DNA of 64,000 nt. Source: Leuconostoc miyukkimchii (GTDB lineage Bacteria > Bacillota > Bacilli > Lactobacillales > Lactobacillaceae). The position numbers and the translations under genes are program-made. Position 1 is the stretch's first letter. Each line of letters opens with the position of its first letter. The notes under the pieces were generated by a model. The model saw only the letters and a program-made list of their open reading frames with translations. It ran no database searches and was not told the DNA's origin. Where the stretch lies: assembly GCF_019656055.1 (NCBI RefSeq), contig NZ_BPKY01000006.1, positions 1 to 64,000 of the forward strand, in the 5' to 3' direction. Below, in pieces: positions 53,697 to 62,224 of the stretch.

Positions 53697-54401
53697 TTAG
53701 AATAGTTTTCCAATGCCGTAATGTATTGCAATAGTTAGCAACCCAATAATCACATTACGAATCATCGCGCGCTTTACTAAGCCGTTTGACATTTTTGCAC
53801 TTAATAATCCAGTTAATCCAACAGCAACTACTGTGGCCAGGATGGTTGCAGCAAATTGATATCGTACAGGAGATAAAATTAGTGCTGCTAGAGGAAATAC
53901 ACCACCAATTGCTGCACTAAACAACGATGCCCACGCAGCTGACCAAGGATTCATGTAATGTCCTAAAGTGATATCATATTTAATGCTCAGCATTGTTTCA
54001 AGTGGTTTTTTACTTAATAGTTCGTCAGCAATTTCCTTAGCAGTTAAACTTGTTACGCCACGGTCAACATAAAATGCTTCAACAACTTGATGTTGCCCTG
54101 AAAAATCTGTTTTTAATAACTCCCGTTCCTCTTCTACAACAACTTTTTCACTATCAGATTGTGAACTAACTGATGCATATTCTCCTGAAGCCATTGACAG
54201 CGCACATGCCATCAAGTCAGCTAAACCAGCAATGAAAATAGCAAAATTATTTGTCGTTGCTGCTGCGACCGAAAACAAAACACCAACAACAGTCAATATA
54301 CCATCATTGGAACCTAAAACCCCTGCACGAATGGCATTTAATTTTTCATCCATTGTTGCTTGTTCTTTTTTTACATGTGCTTTTTTTAATTTTATATCCA
54401 T
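53697..54401 (-). CDS. VIT1/CCC1-family metal transporter, second copy
   Basis: Vacuolar-iron-transporter-type membrane protein; family members move Fe2+ or Mn2+. Starting at the ATG at 54401 (MDIKLKKAHVKK) it has 234 aa, with AIRAGVLGSNDGILTVVGVL, MASGEYASVSSQSDSEK (the metal-binding helix turn) and a C-terminal helix pair. An upstream in-frame ATG at 54428 sits inside a hairpin. The Shine-Dalgarno AAAGGGGG overlaps the end of the paralogue upstream, so the two genes form an operon. Probably Mn/Fe export or storage-related. Confidence 0.88.
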   Translation of the reverse strand: MDIKLKKAHVKKEQATMDEKLNAIRAGVLGSNDGILTVVGVLFSVAAATTNNFAIFIAGLADLMACALSMASGEYASVSSQSDSEKVVVEEERELLKTDFSGQHQVVEAFYVDRGVTSLTAKEIADELLSKKPLETMLSIKYDITLGHYMNPWSAAWASLFSAAIGGVFPLAALILSPVRYQFAATILATVVAVGLTGLLSAKMSNGLVKRAMIRNVIIGLLTIAIHYGIGKLF

Positions 54402-54450
54402 TTTTAATTTGCGTTTATAATACATCAAGTATCATAAACATACCCCCTTT
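54402..54450 (-). promoter_or_regulatory. 11-bp hairpin between VIT gene Shine-Dalgarno and start
   Basis: AAAGGGGG (54443-54450) and the ATG at 54401 are 41 nt apart. GTTTATGATAC (54429-54439) pairs with GTATTATAAAC (54413-54423, one G-U) around a 5-nt loop, leaving 3+11 unpaired nt. An upstream ATG at 54428 in frame could extend the protein by nine codons, so here the case is less certain than for obgE or purR. Confidence 0.65.
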
Positions 54451-55124
54451 TATCTAAATAACGATCCAATTGCATATGTGGCAATCATAGTAAAAATTCC
54501 TGCAACAACATTTCTTAATGCTACACGTTTTTTATTTGATCCATTGAGAATGGCAGATGCATATCCTGTTAACGCCAGTGCAATAATAACCGAGATAAAT
54601 GTCGCAATTTCACGCATATCTTTAGGTGCAGTTGAAATAGCTAACATTGGTAAAATTGAACCAATCGGAAAACTAATAAGCGAAGCTAACGCTGCCCCAC
54701 CAGCACTTAACTCGTGATTTAAAGAAAAACCATATCTTTCACGAACAGTAGTTGTCAAAGCATCTTTACTCATCATCTCTTTTGTTGCTTGTTGTGCTAG
54801 ATGTGGTGAAATGCCATCTGCAACATACTTATCTTCAACATATGAAAATTCTTCATCATAATTGGTCGCTAGTGCATTTGTTTGAATTTGTCTTACTTTT
54901 TCTTGTGCATCGTGTTGTGAACTAACTGAAACATATTCTCCCATAGCCATAGACACAGTACCAGCAAGCATCCCCGCAAATCCTGCCAATAGTATCGTAC
55001 CAGTGTCACTAGTTGCCCCAGCTACACCTAAAATAATACCCGACACCGATAAAATACCATCATTTGCACCCATAACTGCTGCTCTAATTAAGTTATTACG
55101 CTGCATTAAACTTTGTTTATCCAT
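54450..55124 (-). CDS. VIT1/CCC1-family metal transporter, first copy
   Basis: 224-aa paralogue of the next gene, with LIRAAVMGANDGILSVSGII, MAMGEYVSVSSQHDAQEK and five predicted membrane helices. GAGGGAAACA gives a normal ribosome site before the ATG at 55124. A promoter with TTGATT, 17 nt, TGG-TATAAC lies about 35 nt upstream. It is divergent from a Fur-family gene, and a perfect 15-nt Fur/PerR-like box (55137-55151) lies between the promoter and the ATG. So iron- or manganese-dependent control is likely. Confidence 0.9.
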   Translation of the reverse strand: MDKQSLMQRNNLIRAAVMGANDGILSVSGIILGVAGATSDTGTILLAGFAGMLAGTVSMAMGEYVSVSSQHDAQEKVRQIQTNALATNYDEEFSYVEDKYVADGISPHLAQQATKEMMSKDALTTTVRERYGFSLNHELSAGGAALASLISFPIGSILPMLAISTAPKDMREIATFISVIIALALTGYASAILNGSNKKRVALRNVVAGIFTMIATYAIGSLFR

Positions 55125-55136
55125 TGTTTCCCTCTT

Positions 55137-55151
55137 TTAGAATTATTCTAA
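55137..55151. promoter_or_regulatory. Fur/PerR-like operator at the VIT operon start
   Basis: Perfect 15-nt palindrome TTAGAATTATTCTAA, 7-1-7 arrangement, matching the PerR/Fur-type box TTATAATNATTATAA at 12 of 14 defined positions. It lies just downstream of the VIT -10 box. Confidence 0.7.
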
Positions 55152-55189
55152 TTTAGTTATACCAAAATTTAGATTAAAAATCAAGTTAA

Positions 55190-55227
55190 TTAGAAACATT
55201 CTATATTACGTGGTATAATATTTATAA
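55190..55227. promoter_or_regulatory. Two further Fur/PerR-like boxes over the fur promoter
   Basis: TTAGAAACATTCTAT (55190-55204) covers the likely fur -35 (TTAGAA), and GTATAATATTTATAA (55213-55227) covers its extended -10 (TGG-TATAAT at 55214-55219). Both keep the 7-1-7 palindrome with few mismatches, suggesting autoregulation. Confidence 0.6.
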
Positions 55228-55243
55228 CTTCAGGAGGTTATAT

Positions 55244-55651
55244 ATGATCAACCAGACATTACGTGACATGTTGCAAAGTCACGGCTTAAAGGCGACCTTT
55301 CAACGATTAACAATTTTAGAATATCTAATGACCCATGAAACACATCCCACTGCAGAAATGATTCATGATAATCTTCCAAGTATCAGTCTAGCCACCATAT
55401 ATAATACGCTAGACAAATTGGTCGATGTTGGTATTGTCATTGTTATCGACACCCTAAAAGATGACAAACGACACTATGATTATTATGGTGAACCACATTA
55501 TCATATTATTAACAGCAACACGAGTGAAATAATTGATGCAGATAATTTTGATGTGACACAACTCTTTGAAGCAGCACGTCAAGCTAGTGGTCTTAACATT
55601 ACAGGTTTCCACATTGAAGTTTATGGTGTGGGTCCCAATCAAGCAAAATAA
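55244..55651 (+). CDS. Fur-family metalloregulator without structural Cys4 zinc site
   Basis: 135-aa Fur/PerR/Zur-type repressor: winged helix with GLKATFQRLTILEYLM and SLATIYNTLDKLVDVGIV, then a dimerisation domain. His-rich residues HYDYYGEPHYHI can provide the regulatory metal site. The two CxxC motifs that hold structural zinc in most Fur proteins are absent (IINSNTSEIID replaces the first); the whole protein has no Cys. AGGAGG precedes the ATG. It is divergent from the VIT operon and has its own terminator. PerR is my first guess, with Mn- or Fe-sensing Fur next. Confidence 0.9.
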   Translation: MINQTLRDMLQSHGLKATFQRLTILEYLMTHETHPTAEMIHDNLPSISLATIYNTLDKLVDVGIVIVIDTLKDDKRHYDYYGEPHYHIINSNTSEIIDADNFDVTQLFEAARQASGLNITGFHIEVYGVGPNQAK

Positions 55652-55655
55652 TAAC

Positions 55656-55698
55656 AAAAAAAGTGTTAACAGAATATTCATTCTGTTAACACTTTTTA
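55656..55698. terminator. Bidirectional terminator
   Basis: A perfect 15-bp stem (55661-55675 with 55680-55694), 4-nt loop, A and T tracts on either side, between fur and the convergent gene. Confidence 0.95.
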
Positions 55699-55728
55699 TT
55701 ATCATGACATCCTTAAAGCTAATTAATC

Positions 55729-56172
55729 TTACATACTTGAGTTCATAATTTTAGACACTGCAATTTGAATTTTTTCAAGATAAATTGCTTGGTCACTTTC
55801 TGACTTTTCATAGCTAGCTTCATCAATACTTTGATTTTCAACTATCACAGCATTTGCCATTAATTCCGTTGCATCAGCATATTGAGAATACGCTGACGAC
55901 AATGATTTATGCATGCCTAACATACGAATAGGAGCAGACGCATCTTTAAGTTGTTGTGCATTATTTTTATAATTTTCTACTGTATCTTCAAATTCTGCTT
56001 TAATTTCAGCAAGTTCCGCAGTTGGTATTTCAGAAACCTTACCTGCTTGTTTTGCATCGTCTAATTTTGTGAAGAATGGCGTCACACGTTCAGCCGTTTC
56101 TTCTGTATTTGATAGAACATTTTGCAATGTTTGTATATAAATTTGTGCTTGCTTTGGATTAAATTTTGCCAA
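55729..56172 (-). CDS. Helical protein of unknown function, cotranscribed with Mn ATPase
   Basis: 147-aa predicted all-helical soluble protein (MAKFNPKQAQIYIQTLQNVL...), with long amphipathic stretches and no Cys. It starts with TTG at 56172, eleven nt after AAGGA; no ATG is available nearby with a ribosome site. The gap to the ATPase stop is only 8 nt, so it is in the same operon and under the same Mn2+ riboswitch. It could be a regulator or partner of the ATPase, but no family was recognised. Confidence 0.78.
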   Translation of the reverse strand: MAKFNPKQAQIYIQTLQNVLSNTEETAERVTPFFTKLDDAKQAGKVSEIPTAELAEIKAEFEDTVENYKNNAQQLKDASAPIRMLGMHKSLSSAYSQYADATELMANAVIVENQSIDEASYEKSESDQAIYLEKIQIAVSKIMNSSM

Positions 56173-56180
56173 TGTTCTCG

Positions 56181-58844
56181 TTATCCTTTTTTGAAAATTC
56201 TACGTTGTATCAATTTCACAATTTCCACAATGATTATAATGCTGATTCCTGCAACCAATACAATAAACCACTGGTAACTATCTAAATGAGAAACATGGAA
56301 TACAGGATTAAGTGCTGGAATGACAACTACAGCTGCCATAACCAATAATGAACCTAGCAAAGCCCAGTTAAACATTTTGTTTTGGAAGGCTTGAGGTCCA
56401 AGCATCGAACCATAAACTGACTTCACGTTAATCGCATTAAACATCTGCATCAAACCAAGCGTCATAAATGACATTGTTAATGCATCACGATGTGCTTCAG
56501 CCTCAGCAATATGAACTGGATAAGCCAATGCAAAGCCGTAAACTGATAAGACAATCACAGCTTGCAAAACACCTTGCCAAATAACTGCTGCACCAACACC
56601 ACCTGATAAGAAGCTTGCGCTACGTCCTCTAGGTTGACGTGTCATAACATCTTTTTGTGCTGGTTCAATACCCAATGCAATCGCAGGTAATGTATCTGTT
56701 ACTAAATTAATCCACAAAATCATGATAGGTGCCAAGATATTCCAGCCTAACAACGTCATAACAAAAATCGAAATAACCTCAGCTAAGTTAGAAGCTAACA
56801 AATATTGCAAAGCTTTTTGTATATTGGCAAAGACTTTACGTCCCTCTTCAACAGCATGAACAATTGTAGCAAAGTTGTCATCTGCCAACACCATATCTGA
56901 AGCACCTTTAGATACTTCAGTACCAGTAATTCCCATGGCAATACCAATATCAGCTGTTTTCAGAGCTGGTGCATCATTGACACCATCCCCTGTCATGGCA
57001 ACAACTTTACCCTTCTTTTGCCAAGCCTGCACAATTTTAACTTTGTGTTCAGGTGCAACACGTGCATAAACACTATACTTGTGTACGTTTTCAGCAAATT
57101 CTGCTTCAGTCATACTATCTAAATCAGAACCTGAAATAACAGCCGTATCTTTGTCTTTTTCATCCAATATTCCTAGACGAATAGCAATCGCTGCAGCGGT
57201 ATCACGATGATCACCTGTGATCATCATAGAACGAATACCTGCTATTTTAGCTTCGGCAACGGCTTGCGCAACTTCAGGTCGTTCTGGATCAATCAATCCA
57301 GTAAATCCGGTAAACACCAAATCGTTTTCAACTTTTTCAGACACCATATCTTCTGGTATTGTCTCTGATAATTTGTAAGCAAATCCTAACACACGCAATG
57401 CTTGTGTCGCCAATTCAGAGTTGATGGACAATAACTTGGCACGTATATCCTCAGATAATACAATTACCTCACCATTCATCTCAATTTTAGTTGCACGCTT
57501 TAACAATTCATCTGGTGCACCCTTAACTGTAATAATATAACCGTTTTCCAAAGGATGAACAGTTGACATCAACTTACGTTCAGAATCAAAAGGTATTTCA
57601 GCTAAACGTGGCTTTTCGCTAAATAATTTATCAATATCACGTTGATGATTATCATTAAACGCGATTAAAGCAGTTTCTGTTGGATCTCCAATATAACCAT
57701 CTTCAGTACGTTTTGTATCATTGTTTAATGCTAACAAATCAGCTAATCGACTATATGTCCCTGTCAAAGGTGCTGTTGTTGCAGCATCAGATATTTCAGC
57801 ATTAACAACAATCTTTTCAACTGTCATTTTATTCTGAGTTAACGTCCCTGTTTTATCAGAACCAATAATATCAGTTGATCCTAATGTCTCCACTGCTGGC
57901 AACTTACGAATCAAAGCATTTCTAGCTGCCATGCGTGTTGTACCAAGTGCCAAAGTAATTGTCACAATAGCAGGCAAACCTTCAGGAATAGCCGCTACTG
58001 CCAATGAAATTGATGTCAACAACATGTCAACAATTGTTTCTTTACCACGTAATAGGCCGACAACAAATGTAATTGCAGCAATTACTAATATAAGATAAGT
58101 TAGAATACGGCCTAATTTAACAAGATTTTCTTGCAAGGGCGTTTTGGTTTCATCTGCAGACTCAAGCATTCCCGCAATATGACCAATTTCAGTGTTCATT
58201 CCTGTTGCTACGACAACACCAACACCTCGACCATACGTCACATTGGTGTTCATAAATCCTAGATTTTTACGATCTCCTAATGGTAGGTCACTGTCATCTA
58301 AAGTCAATGCAACTTTATCAACAGCGATTGACTCACCAGTTAACGAGGCCTCTTCTATTTGCAACGAAGCAGATTCAATAATACGAATATCAGCAGGTAC
58401 AATATCACCCGCCTCAAGTCTTACAATATCTCCTGCAACTAATTCTGTCGACTTAACAGATATTTCCTTGCCGTCGCGGATAGCGTTGGCATTTGGCGTG
58501 GACATTTCTTTTAAAGCATTAATCGCATCTTCCGCTTTTGCCTCCTGAAATACACCAAAAACAGCGTTAATAATCACAATTGCTAATATGAAGATAGCAT
58601 CAACTAATTCACCAGTAAATGCGGCTACAACTGCGGCTACCAATAGTATAGCAATCATAAAGTCTTTAAATTGATTAATGAACTTTTGAAAAAGTGTTGT
58701 CGACTTTGCTTCCTTTAATTGATTAGGACCATCAACCTCTAAACGCTTTGCTACTTCAGACTGAGTTAATCCAGTCTCCCCACTTGTTCGCAAATCTGCC
58801 AACACTTTTGTGACATCTTGATTGTATAATGGCTGTTCTGCCAT
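56181..58844 (-). CDS. P-type ATPase, probable Mn2+ (Ca2+-type) exporter
   Basis: 887-aa P2-type cation ATPase annotated as calcium-transporting by sequence: cation-ATPase N domain, TGES dephosphorylation motif (SLTGESIAVDK), PEGLPAIVTITLALG in helix 4, the phosphorylated Asp in SDKTGTLTQNKM, MITGDHRDTAAAIA and MTGDGVNDAPALKTADIGIA. About ten membrane helices. The leader is a yybP-ykoY riboswitch, which senses Mn2+, and the Lactococcus homologue YoaB under the same switch handles manganese. So Mn2+ export is the best inference; Ca2+ remains possible. Confidence 0.94.
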   Translation of the reverse strand: MAEQPLYNQDVTKVLADLRTSGETGLTQSEVAKRLEVDGPNQLKEAKSTTLFQKFINQFKDFMIAILLVAAVVAAFTGELVDAIFILAIVIINAVFGVFQEAKAEDAINALKEMSTPNANAIRDGKEISVKSTELVAGDIVRLEAGDIVPADIRIIESASLQIEEASLTGESIAVDKVALTLDDSDLPLGDRKNLGFMNTNVTYGRGVGVVVATGMNTEIGHIAGMLESADETKTPLQENLVKLGRILTYLILVIAAITFVVGLLRGKETIVDMLLTSISLAVAAIPEGLPAIVTITLALGTTRMAARNALIRKLPAVETLGSTDIIGSDKTGTLTQNKMTVEKIVVNAEISDAATTAPLTGTYSRLADLLALNNDTKRTEDGYIGDPTETALIAFNDNHQRDIDKLFSEKPRLAEIPFDSERKLMSTVHPLENGYIITVKGAPDELLKRATKIEMNGEVIVLSEDIRAKLLSINSELATQALRVLGFAYKLSETIPEDMVSEKVENDLVFTGFTGLIDPERPEVAQAVAEAKIAGIRSMMITGDHRDTAAAIAIRLGILDEKDKDTAVISGSDLDSMTEAEFAENVHKYSVYARVAPEHKVKIVQAWQKKGKVVAMTGDGVNDAPALKTADIGIAMGITGTEVSKGASDMVLADDNFATIVHAVEEGRKVFANIQKALQYLLASNLAEVISIFVMTLLGWNILAPIMILWINLVTDTLPAIALGIEPAQKDVMTRQPRGRSASFLSGGVGAAVIWQGVLQAVIVLSVYGFALAYPVHIAEAEAHRDALTMSFMTLGLMQMFNAINVKSVYGSMLGPQAFQNKMFNWALLGSLLVMAAVVVIPALNPVFHVSHLDSYQWFIVLVAGISIIIIVEIVKLIQRRIFKKG

Positions 58845-58894
58845 GCTCTTCCTCCTACGCCTAATGCGTCTATATTCCTGTGGGTTAACTTCAA

Positions 58895-59065
58895 ATAAAA
58901 AAACTCGTGCAAATGTAACTGAACGAACCCGCGTCAGCCATTTACATGAGTCTCACCATTTAAGATAGTACCGGAACAAATTGTTCGATATAAGCAAAGA
59001 CTTTTGTTTTGCTCGCTTTGACGGTATTATCGCGGAAAATCCGCCAGTTACTCCCTCAGGAATTA
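58895..59065 (-). promoter_or_regulatory. yybP-ykoY (Mn2+) riboswitch with terminator
   Basis: The RNA opens with GGGAGTAACTGGC (59043-59055), a hallmark of this class, and ends with TGGTGAGACTC. The end strand passes directly into a terminator: ACTCATGTAAATG (58939-58951) pairs with CATTTGCACGAGT (58903-58915), one mismatch, followed by U7. The GAGACTC segment is shared between aptamer and terminator, giving a switch that turns the gene on when Mn2+ folds the aptamer. Context (cation ATPase) agrees. Confidence 0.85.
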
Positions 59066-59075
59066 TTATATGTTA

Positions 59076-59104
59076 ATTGTACCAAAGCACGTAGCTTGGT
59101 GCAA
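59076..59104 (-). promoter_or_regulatory. Promoter of the ATPase operon
   Basis: TTGCAC (59099-59104), 17 nt, TACAAT (59076-59081) with TG one nt before it, on the minus strand. Confidence 0.7.
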
Positions 59105-59226
59105 GGTCGATTCATTAATAAATTCCTAAATAGGCGTATATTCACATCGTAGTTAAAATAAAAAATCCATCAAAATATCAGCTTTATTTTTTGATATAGC
59201 GTAAAATAAAAAAATAGAATTTTTTG

Positions 59227-59298
59227 AAAGGAACAACAAGGTTAAACATCATGATTCCTAGTGAATTAATTATTAACCTTGTCACTATAATATTGACC
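59227..59298 (+). promoter_or_regulatory. 10-bp hairpin between possible Shine-Dalgarno and DUF1275 start
   Basis: GAAAGGA (59227-59233) precedes a perfect 10-bp inverted repeat, ACAAGGTTAA (59236-59245) with TTAACCTTGT (59273-59282), and the preferred ATG is at 59299. Unpaired distance is about 19 nt. An alternative ATG at 59251, with CAAGG nine nt upstream inside the stem, would explain the site without a bridge, so this is the least certain of the nine together with alsS. Confidence 0.5.
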
Positions 59299-59967
59299 AT
59301 GTCAGAAACCCTCACCCACCCGATTCACGAGCGTCTACCAATTGCTCTTTTATTAGCAACGCATTCTGGATTTATTGATGCATACACTTTTCAATATCAC
59401 GCTGAACGTTTCGCTAGTTTACAAACTGGTAATATTATTCAAGCAGGTATTGCTTTAGCTAAAGGACATTTTAATGATGCTTTAAGTTTCATCATGCCTA
59501 TTTTATTTTTCTTACTCGGTGCAGCTTTTAATAGTATGCTCAAACACACATTCAAAGTAGGTAAGTTATCGATACAGCAACACAGTCTATTAGTTGAGAC
59601 AATCGGTATTGCAACACTCGTTGTTTTCCGTACACATATTTCTGGTACTGTTTTTATTACATTGCTATCTTTTTTCTTAGCCATTCAACTTGACGCTTTT
59701 CCAAAAGTTCAAGGACTACCATTTACTAGTGTGATGTCAACTGGTAATTTACGAAATGTCGGTGTTAATTTAATGCAATATTTTTATACGAGAGAACATT
59801 CTGCAATCAGAAATGCTGGACTTTTTTCACTAATTATTTTGGCCTTTTTATTCGGTGCATTTCTGTCAACTCTGATTTCAAATTGGTTAAATTACATCAC
59901 ACTGCTCGGCTCCATACCTATCTTGTTGACAATTTTCATATTACTTTTTGATTATTCAAGAAAGTAG
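59299..59967 (+). CDS. DUF1275/YoaK family membrane protein
   Basis: 222-aa integral membrane protein with six predicted helices and the family pattern HERLPIALLLATHSGFIDAY followed by LQTGNIIQAGIALAKG and FTSVMSTGNLRNVGVNL. Function of the family is unknown. MSETLTHPIHERL at 59299 fits the usual start just before the first helix; starting at 59251 would add 16 residues. It is divergent from the Mn ATPase operon. No terminator is obvious before the T-box promoter, which begins right after the stop. Confidence 0.82.
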   Translation: MSETLTHPIHERLPIALLLATHSGFIDAYTFQYHAERFASLQTGNIIQAGIALAKGHFNDALSFIMPILFFLLGAAFNSMLKHTFKVGKLSIQQHSLLVETIGIATLVVFRTHISGTVFITLLSFFLAIQLDAFPKVQGLPFTSVMSTGNLRNVGVNLMQYFYTREHSAIRNAGLFSLIILAFLFGAFLSTLISNWLNYITLLGSIPILLTIFILLFDYSRK

Positions 59968-59996
59968 TTGACAAAAATTATTCAAGCAGGTAATAT
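59968..59996 (+). promoter_or_regulatory. Promoter of the methionine T-box operon
   Basis: TTGACA (59968-59973), 17 nt, TAATAT (59991-59996). It overlaps the stop codon of the DUF1275 gene. RNA should start near 60003. Confidence 0.85.
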
Positions 59997-60002
59997 AAAG
60001 TT

Positions 60003-60313
60003 TAACGATTTTAGAAATAAACAAGTTGAACAGAAAAGTAACAGTTAAGCAAAGCTAAGAAAACTAATGGTTGATGCAAATTAGTGTGCGTGCGATTGTG
60101 AAAATGACCTGTGATTGGTGTTGACGAATTGGTTTACCATTTAGTTGACAACGGTTTGACCCACGTTATTGGGTACACCATTCGGCTAGGGCCATTTCCC
60201 GATGCTCGATGGTTAGTGAGCAAGTTATTAGCAATAATAACTGACAACTCAGAATGGTAACGCGCTATTTTTAGTCGCTTCTGTATTTAAGTGTACAGAA
60301 GTGGCTTTTTTTC
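60003..60313 (+). promoter_or_regulatory. Methionine T-box riboswitch
   Basis: A leader of about 400 nt contains the T-box core AGAATGGTAACGCGC (60251-60265; consensus AGGGTGGNACCGCG) followed by an 11-bp terminator ending in T7 (about 60274-60315). AAGTAAC near 60038 fits the AG-bulge region. The likely specifier is ATG at 60104-60106, followed by A, so uncharged tRNA-Met should turn on the genes. The downstream metQ genes agree. Confidence 0.88.
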
Positions 60314-60409
60314 TTTATCTAAAAATCACTTACCTCTATACTGATCAACTATTTTTTCTAAAATCAACGACACACGCATTCGTACAAAACAACTTGGGAG
60401 AATATATTC

Positions 60410-61261
60410 ATGAGTAAAGTAACAAACTGGGTTATCGCTGGCGCCGCAGTGGTTGTCATTGGTGGTATTGCCTACGCTAGTTTTGGTCATAAGTCATCAG
60501 CAAAGTCTGAAGACAAGGTTGTTAAAGTTGGTATCATCGCCGGCTCAAAGCAAGATACACAAATTTGGGATACTGTTTCCAAAACAGCAAAAGACAAGTA
60601 CGGTATTACGTTGAAGTTCAAGCAATTCTCGGACTACAATCAACCTAACAAAGCGCTTGCTGATGGTGATATCGACGTCAACGCTTTCCAACATTATGCT
60701 TTCCTTGACGCCTCTAATAAATCAACTGGTAACAAAATTGTATCAATTGGCGATACTGTCATTTCACCTATTCGTTTATACTCGAATACGTATAAGAAAG
60801 TTTCAGAATTTAAAACTGGTGACACAATTGCCGTACCAAATGATGCATCAAACGAAAGCCGTGCACTCTACGTTTTGAAGTCAGCTGGTTTGATTGACCT
60901 TAAGGCTGGTCTTAAAACTGCAACTGTGAAAGATATTACCAAAAATCCAAAATCATTAAAGATTAAGGAATTAGCCGCCGATCAAACTGCCCGTGCTCTA
61001 TCTGACGTACAAGGTGCTGTGGTCAACGGTACTTATGCTGATACAGCTGGCCTTGATTACAAGAAAGCCATTTTCGTAGAACCCATCAACAAGGATTCAC
61101 ACCAATGGGTCAACTTCATTGCTGCCAATGAAAAAGACAAAAATAAGCAAGTATTAAAAGATGTCGTTAAAGCTTATCAAACACAAGCAACTAAGGACAC
61201 CATCAAAAAAGTTTATGATGGCGTTGAATTACCAGCTTGGGGAAAAGATTTCACAAAGTAA
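60410..61261 (+). CDS. metQ: MetQ-type methionine-binding protein, copy 1
   Basis: Solute-binding protein of the methionine ABC importer (MetNPQ, NlpA family). The 283-aa protein has an N-terminal membrane helix (about 6-25) and KVGIIAGSKQDTQIW, FKQFSDYNQPNKALADGDID and VNAFQHYAFL of the family. There is no Cys in the N-terminal region, so no lipobox: it should be a helix-anchored, not a lipid-anchored, protein. GGGAG precedes the ATG. First gene after the Met T-box; a close tandem paralogue follows. Confidence 0.93.
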   Translation: MSKVTNWVIAGAAVVVIGGIAYASFGHKSSAKSEDKVVKVGIIAGSKQDTQIWDTVSKTAKDKYGITLKFKQFSDYNQPNKALADGDIDVNAFQHYAFLDASNKSTGNKIVSIGDTVISPIRLYSNTYKKVSEFKTGDTIAVPNDASNESRALYVLKSAGLIDLKAGLKTATVKDITKNPKSLKIKELAADQTARALSDVQGAVVNGTYADTAGLDYKKAIFVEPINKDSHQWVNFIAANEKDKNKQVLKDVVKAYQTQATKDTIKKVYDGVELPAWGKDFTK

Positions 61262-61289
61262 CCTACTATCAGTAGACATTAGTTTGCTG

Positions 61290-61325
61290 ATATCAAGATT
61301 GGCATCCAATTATCAATCTTGATAT
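61290..61325 (+). other. Stable stem-loop between the two metQ genes
   Basis: A perfect 12-bp stem (61290-61301 with 61314-61325), 12-nt loop, with no T-tract. It is more likely an mRNA processing or 3'-end-protecting element that gives the two metQ genes different levels than a terminator. Confidence 0.65.
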
Positions 61326-61371
61326 GGGCGGATTAATTGTCACCCATTGACATTAAAAAGGAGATTGTATT

Positions 61372-62217
61372 ATGAGTAAAAAAACAAATTGGATTATCGG
61401 TGGCGTTGCTGTCGTTGTCATTGCTGCTGGAGCTTATTTTGGATTTAGCGGCCACGGAAATAAAGCAGAAAGCAAGACAGTCACAATTGGTGTCATGGCA
61501 GGTGACAAGAATGAAGACGAAATATGGAAATCAGTGATTAAAACTGCCAAAGATAAGTATGGTATTACATTAAAAACGAAAAAGTTTACAGATTATTTGC
61601 AGCCAAACAAGGCATTGACATCTGGTGATATTGATTTAAATGCCTTCCAAAACTATCCCTATTTAGCTAACTGGAATAGTCAATATAAGACAGATATCGT
61701 TTCTATTGGTGACACATGGACAACACCACTTCGTATTTACTCTAACAAGTATAAGAATGTTTCAGAAATTAAAGATGGCGACCAAATCACGATTCCAAAT
61801 GATACAACAAACGAAAATCGTGGTTTACATCTTTTAGCTGAAGCAGGATTATTGAAGATTAAAAATACCAATAAAGCTACGCCAAAAGATATTACATCTA
61901 ATCCTAAAAACTTGAAAGTTACACCAGTTGATGCATCACAAACAGCATCATCATTGAAAGACCCTAAAATTGGTGCCTCTGTTATCAACACTAACTTTGC
62001 CAAGTCAGCCAAAATAGACATCAATTCAGCTATTTATATTGAAAGTTTGAACAAGGATTCTGAACAATACTTCAACTTTATCGCAGCAAACAAAAAAGAC
62101 AAAGACAAGAAAATTTACAAAGATGTTGTGAAGTCATTGCAAACAAACAAGACTAAAGAACTAGTTAAGAAGTTCTATGGCACAGCAGAAATAACTGTCT
62201 GGGACTACAAAAAATAA
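61372..62217 (+). CDS. metQ: MetQ-type methionine-binding protein, copy 2
   Basis: 281-aa tandem paralogue of the preceding gene, with TIGVMAGDKNEDEIWKSVIK, FTDYLQPNKALTSGDIDLNA and the same uncleaved-looking N-terminal helix without a lipobox Cys. AAGGAG gives a strong ribosome site. Ligand-contact regions differ between copies (HYAFLD versus NYPYLA after NAFQ), so they may prefer different forms, such as L- or D-methionine or methionine peptides. Same operon as copy 1. Confidence 0.93.
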   Translation: MSKKTNWIIGGVAVVVIAAGAYFGFSGHGNKAESKTVTIGVMAGDKNEDEIWKSVIKTAKDKYGITLKTKKFTDYLQPNKALTSGDIDLNAFQNYPYLANWNSQYKTDIVSIGDTWTTPLRIYSNKYKNVSEIKDGDQITIPNDTTNENRGLHLLAEAGLLKIKNTNKATPKDITSNPKNLKVTPVDASQTASSLKDPKIGASVINTNFAKSAKIDINSAIYIESLNKDSEQYFNFIAANKKDKDKKIYKDVVKSLQTNKTKELVKKFYGTAEITVWDYKK

Positions 62218-62224
62218 TTAAGTT

